From Guadua angustifolia (taxonomy: Eukaryota; Streptophyta; Magnoliopsida; Poales; Poaceae): 64,000 nt of DNA. Below, one piece after another: positions 59,437 to 64,000 of the stretch. A program made the position numbers and the translations under genes. Below the pieces are notes generated by a model. That model ran no database searches. It worked only from the letters and a program-made list of their open reading frames with translations, and was not told where the DNA came from. The stretch lies in contig JAYEVE010001137.1 of the NCBI GenBank assembly GCA_036346375.1, forward strand, positions 31,041 to 95,040. The letters are read 5' to 3'. Numbering within the stretch: the first letter of the stretch is position 1; every line of letters starts with the position of its first letter.

Positions 59437-60420
59437 AACAAAAATCACTGTTAAATTTATACCAATCTTCAAGAACAAGGGAAATATTCAAAGTTGTACT
59501 AATTACAGGGGGATTAAACTGATGAGCCACACTATGAAGCTATGTGAGAGAGTTATAGAGCATCGTTTGAGAAGAATGACGCGTATCACCATGAACCAAT
59601 TTGGGTTCATGCCCGGAAGGTCGACTATTGAAGTATTGTTCTTAATAAGACAAGTTATGGAGCGGTATAGGGAACAGAAGAAGGACCTACACATGGTTTT
59701 TATCGACTTGGAGAAGGCTTATGATAAGATACCAAGGAATGTTATGTGGTGGGCTTTGGAAAAGCATAAAGTCCCAACAAAATATATTACCCTCATCAAG
59801 GACATGTACAACAATGTTGTGACTAGTGTTCGAACAAGCGATGGTGACACGAGATGACTTTCCGATTAAAATAGGACTACATCAAGGGTCGACTCTGAGC
59901 CCTTACCTCTTCGCCTTGGTGATGGATGAGATCACGAGGATATTCAAGGAGATATCTCGTGGTGTATGCTTTTCTTGACGATGTAGTTCTAGTGGATGAA
60001 AGCCGGAGGAGTAAATAGGAAACTAGAGTTGTGGCGAGACCCTAGAGTCGAAAGGTTTTAGACTTAGCGGGACTAAAACCGAGTATATGAGATGTGACCG
60101 GTACTACTAGACATGAGGGGAGATGTGAGTTTGGAAGGTCGGTAGTGCCCAAGAAGGATACCTTCGATACTTGGGATCGATGCTACTGAGAGATGGGGAT
60201 ATTGATGATGTTAGCCATAGAATTAAAGCGGAATGGATGAAATGGCGTCAAGCATCTGGCGTTCTCTGTGACAAAAGGGTACCACGAAGCTAAAAGGCAA
60301 GTTCTATAGGGCGGCTATTAGACTGCGATGTTGTATGGTGCGAGAATGTTGGCCTACTAAAAGCGGCATGTTGACAATTAAGTGTCGCAGAGATCGCATC
60401 TTTGCGTTGGATTTGTGGTC
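59437..60420 (+). pseudogene. RTE-type LINE reverse transcriptase fragment (plus)
   Basis: The plus frame 59411-59857 encodes PIFKNKGNIQSCTNYRGIKL, RLRRMTRITMNQFGFMPGRS and MVFIDLEKAYDKIPRNVMWW, reverse-transcriptase blocks of the RTE clade. Further blocks follow in other frames (TLSPYLFALVMDE-like, the catalytic FLDDVVLVDES near 59972, YLGSMLLRDGDIDDV-like). It is broken by stops and indels. Its orientation is opposite to the RTE fragment at 53167-55060. No ends were found. Confidence 0.82.
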
Positions 60421-60446
60421 ATACAAGATTGGATCGAGTTCAAATC

Positions 60447-60573
60447 TGTTATGAATAGCACTTGTATTCATCGGAGGCCAATGGGCCAGAATATATACAT
60501 GTACATGAGAGTATAAAGGGAAAGCCTATATTAGGCAATATCTATACAAGGTATACCAAGATACTGTCTAACA
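60447..60573 (-). repeat. Short copia LTR (3' LTR of the minus element)
   Basis: TG..CA ends, 127 bp, adjacent to the polypurine tract. The short length is typical of some grass copia families. The partner LTR is outside the window. Confidence 0.7.
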
Positions 60574-63500
60574 CCCCCCCTCAAACTCATGGTGGATCTA
60601 CAACACTGAGTTTGGATAGGTAAAAACTATGATAGGCTCTAGTTTGTGTCTTCGTGAAGAAATCTGCTAACTGGAGCTCTGAAGGCACATACTGAAGAGC
60701 CACAACCTGATCCTCAAGTAACCACCGTAGCCAAGTAACCTCTCTTTGTCAAAAGAGCCATAGCGCATAACTCACCTCGGCGCTCGAGCAATGCCGTCTG
60801 CTTCTTAGTCTTCCAAGAAATGAGAGAACCACCAAGAAAAACAACATAAGCGAAAGAGGCCAAGCGATCGGAGGGATCACTAGCCCATGTAGCATCGAGT
60901 ATGCTGAGTCAGTAAAGAAATGGGCGTGGAAAGAAAAAGGCGAGAGATAGTTCCACGAAGATATCGTAGAACACGAAGAAGATGACTATAGTGGAGTGAG
61001 TGAGAGCTGACGAATCGACTCAAGATATGGATTTGGATCACGAAATGTCGGGACGAGTGACACCAAGATAAACAAGACTCCCAACAAGATGGCGATAGCG
61101 AGTAGATCCTCAAGAGGTTCACCATCGATGATCGAAGGTGAACATTGAGCTCCATAGGAGTCTCGGTATGACGCTCATCGATGAGAGAAGCACGATCAAG
61201 AAGATCTGGATATACTTCTCTTGAGAGAAAGAAACCCTCGGATGTAGAAGAAACCTCAATCCCAAGAAAATAGCGAAGAGGACCTAGGTGGGACATGAAA
61301 GCGCTCATTGAGGCGAGCCTTTACAAAAGCAATATCTTGAGAATCATCTCGGTAATGATCATGTCATCAACATATAGAAGGAGAAGAGTCAGACCTCGAG
61401 AAGAAGTGTGAACAAAGAGCGGGATCATGAACACTTGCAGAGAAGCCGGTGCGGTGATCACGAGCAACGCTCAAACCAAGCACGAGGGCTTGCTTGAGCC
61501 CATAAAGAAGCGGCAAGCCGACAAACCATGCCCTCGAGGCAGAATACACGGTAGTGGGCGCATATAGACCTCCTCATGCACTCACCATTAAGAAAGGCAT
61601 TCTTGACATCAAGTTGAGAAATAGACCACTCACGCAGAGAGGCCTGAGCAAGGAGAGTGCGAGCAGTGGCCATGTGAGTCACGAGTGCAAAAGTCTCATC
61701 ATAATCACGACCATGCTCCTGCTGAAAACCACGTGCCACAAGGCGAGCCTTGTGGCGCTCAAGAGAACCATCGAGCGAGTCTTAATCTTATAGACCCACT
61801 TGCATGTAATGGGGCGGACACATGGAGGAAGAAGTACAAGATCCCGTGCGGTCGCTCAAGGGCAACAAGCTCCTCGCCATCGCATCTTGCCATTCACGAT
61901 GAATAACGACATCACGGTAAGAAGTCGGCTCGGCGAGCAGGCACCAACAAAGCCAAAAGCGCTCGGGAGGCGAATCATTGCCGATCGCGAAGAAAGCGTA
62001 GCAGGAGACATCAAGAAGATGGCTCATCGAGAAAAGGATGGCTATGAAGAATCCTCGGCTCGAGGGCGATGAGTGTAGTCTGAGAGGATAGGAAGGAACA
62101 ATATCGGAAGAAGCCTTGGGAGGAGAGGTCGGTGGTGAGGCCGGCGATAAAGGAGACACTGGGTGTGAAAGAGGAAAAATGACAAGCTGGAGTATCGGGA
62201 AAGGTCGAGAAAAACGGTGGTTCAACAAGGGATGTAGGTGAAGAAGAAGGGCGAGGCTAGAAGGGCGGGACTCATCAAAAGTAACATCCGTGAGATCGCA
62301 TCTTGCAAACCAACAGATCCCAACAACGATATCCCTTATGCTCAAGATGCTGTAGCCTGAAAGACACACTCAATAGGTCGAGCGATCGGCTTAGTGCGTT
62401 CGCGAGGTGCAAGAAGAACATAGCACACACCCAAAAAGGCGAAGTCGGAATAATCGGAGGCATGCCACAAAGGCGCTCTCTTGGAATCCCACCCTTTAGA
62501 AGCGAAGAAGGTTGGATATTGGTTAAGTAGGTGGCGATGGAAGCGACCTCGGCCCAAAAATGAGGCGAACAATGGAAGCAAGCATAAAACACGAGCTGTC
62601 TCAAGAAGATGGCGATGCTTGCGCTCGGCCACACCATTTCGAGCACGAGCACCGGGACAAGAAAAGCGAGAAAGAGTGCCCGTGTAGCAAGAAAACCACG
62701 AAGAGCTCTGACAGACTCTCTGTAGAAGTCGGCCACGAAGAATACGAATGGGAGAATCAAAGCGAGTCACGAATCATAGTGGTAAAAGTCTTATAGATGG
62801 AGAGAACCTCACTACGAGATGACATAAAATATATCCAAGTGTGGCGAGAAAAATCATCTATAAAAAGAATGTAATATTTATGACCCCTTTTGAAACAAAA
62901 GGAATGGGACCCCAAACATCGAGAATGAACAAGATCAAAAGAATGATTGTGATATAGACTCACTAGAATGGTAGGGAAGTTGTAGTTTGTTTGCCAAGCT
63001 TACAACCCATCTGATGTAAAGAGGCATCACCAGGACCACGAGCCTAAAAGACCACGACGAACTAAAGAAGACAGACGTGAACCACAAAGATGGCCCAAAC
63101 GGTGATGCCCTTGAGCAAAGTCATTAGAAGAAGCAGCGGATCTTTGAGCCAGGTAGAGGAAGCGAGAGATGGCGAAGCGCGGAAGGTAGATGAAGCCAGT
63201 CAAGCTCCCAAAGACGGCGAGAGTCATGGCGGCGAGGCGATCCCAACTAGAGCCCGTGCGGCGATCTGAACACAACAAGAGTCGAGAATCCGAATAACCC
63301 GACAACCATGATCGATGGCGCCGGCGGATATGAGTTGCATGGTCGGTTTAGGAACATAAGAAGCGAGGAACATGAAAAGAGGATGATGAAAGAGTGCCAC
63401 CCTACAAGAAAAAGAAAAAGTACCATCTGCGGTGCGCACAGTGGTAGGAGCAACAAGAGGACTAATGGAATGTAGACTCGTGGGATCGGATGTCATATGA

Positions 63501-64000
63501 AAAGAAGCTCGAGTCAAGAATCCATGGTGTGTTTACGATGAGAAGGGTGGTCTCTCTTTGGAAGGCGAGTAGCGAGAACCAGTAGAACACATGCGTGTAG
63601 AAGCGACCATTCGACGCGATAGCATAAAATTTCTGCGTGAAGTCGAACCAACAAGTCTGCTGAGGAGGTGAGAGAAGCGCTGAGCCTCCGGTGCTCTTAG
63701 GAGGACGGTTACTCAGACGAGCAAAATCCTTCTTCTTCCGAGCGTAAGCTGCTCCACATGGCCTTTTTTGTTGCGATGAGGTGCGGTGAAGACCTCGCCA
63801 CCGATGGCAAAAGCTGGAGTAGGTGCCAGTGACGAAGGAGTAGAAGCAGCGCCGCCAAGATGAGGGAGACACCAGTGAGCCCGCGCCTACGAAGAGCGAG
63901 TCTCCTCGGTCGAATAGGCATGAAGAGCCTCCAATAGAGTCACACGAGGATGGCGAGCAAGCAAGCCGGACACGAATCTGCTCAAATTCAACAGAAGGCG
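60447..64000 (-). mobile_element. Ty1-copia element (minus), running off the right edge
   Basis: A 127-bp LTR (TGTTATGAAT to CTGTCTAACA, 60447-60573) is followed by the complement of a polypurine tract (CCCCCCCTC). The minus-strand polyprotein is recognisable: RNase H/RT end at 61308-60880 (LGPLRYFLGIEV), RT at 61739-61458 (ARGFQQEHGRDYDETFALV, SQLDVKNAFLNGE), integrase at about 62970-62400 (YYILFIDDFSRHTWIYFM, GVAERKHRHLLETARVL), protease near 63535 (WILDS.., HMTSDPTSL) and the Cys-knuckle/Lys-rich region near 63700. Frames are heavily shifted. Confidence 0.85.

Overview
This window is nuclear DNA from a grass (Poaceae). It has GT-AG introns, plant-only gene families (a HUA2-like protein, a plant TDY-class MAP kinase, an eight-cysteine lipid-transfer-like protein) and a dense mix of CACTA, hAT, PIF/Harbinger, Helitron-like, L1, RTE and Ty1-copia elements. 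The species cannot be named from sequence alone. Everything here is read by eye; protein-family calls come from recognised motifs, not from searches.

Layout. 1-2883: end of a CACTA transposon running off the left edge. 2884-11745: a glutamate dehydrogenase (GDH) gene remnant (+), cut by the CACTA end, a hAT element (3170-4673, 8-bp TSD) and a scrambled copia complex (4907-11335, 5-bp TSD). 11871-13515: a degenerate CACTA-like piece and AT-rich repeats. 13516-14223: an intact small gene (-) for a secreted eight-cysteine protein with a very long Asp/His-rich insert. 15411-17573: a possible Helitron carrying a CCCH zinc-finger gene fragment, then a hAT element. 17905-21590: the 3' half of a RimM/UDPGP-like gene (+), split by a 1.6-kb transposon. 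22133-26205: a nine-exon TDY-class MAP kinase (-) with frameshifts, a stop and a TDY-to-MDY change. 27556-29430: eIF3 subunit d (-), the best-preserved housekeeping gene. 30031-46326: the 5' half of the RimM-type gene (+), its introns filled by an 8-kb L1 (10-bp TSD) and a solo LTR (5-bp TSD) that itself contains a 4.4-kb PIF/Harbinger element (TTA TSD). 47363-58883: a HUA2-like gene (-) lacking its PWWP end, with a 5-kb intron holding a truncated L1, an RTE LINE and a hAT nested in the RTE. 59437-64000: an RTE fragment (+) and a copia element (-) running off the right edge.

Overall the window looks like a decaying chromosomal segment. Four of the six multi-exon or housekeeping genes carry stops, single-base indels or missing exons, while splice sites remain largely recognisable. 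That suggests recent loss of function, as in fractionation of a duplicated segment, or in part uncorrected assembly errors. The two most unusual observations are the RimM/UDPGP gene whose 3' half lies upstream of its 5' half on the same strand, and the Asp/His-rich eight-cysteine protein.
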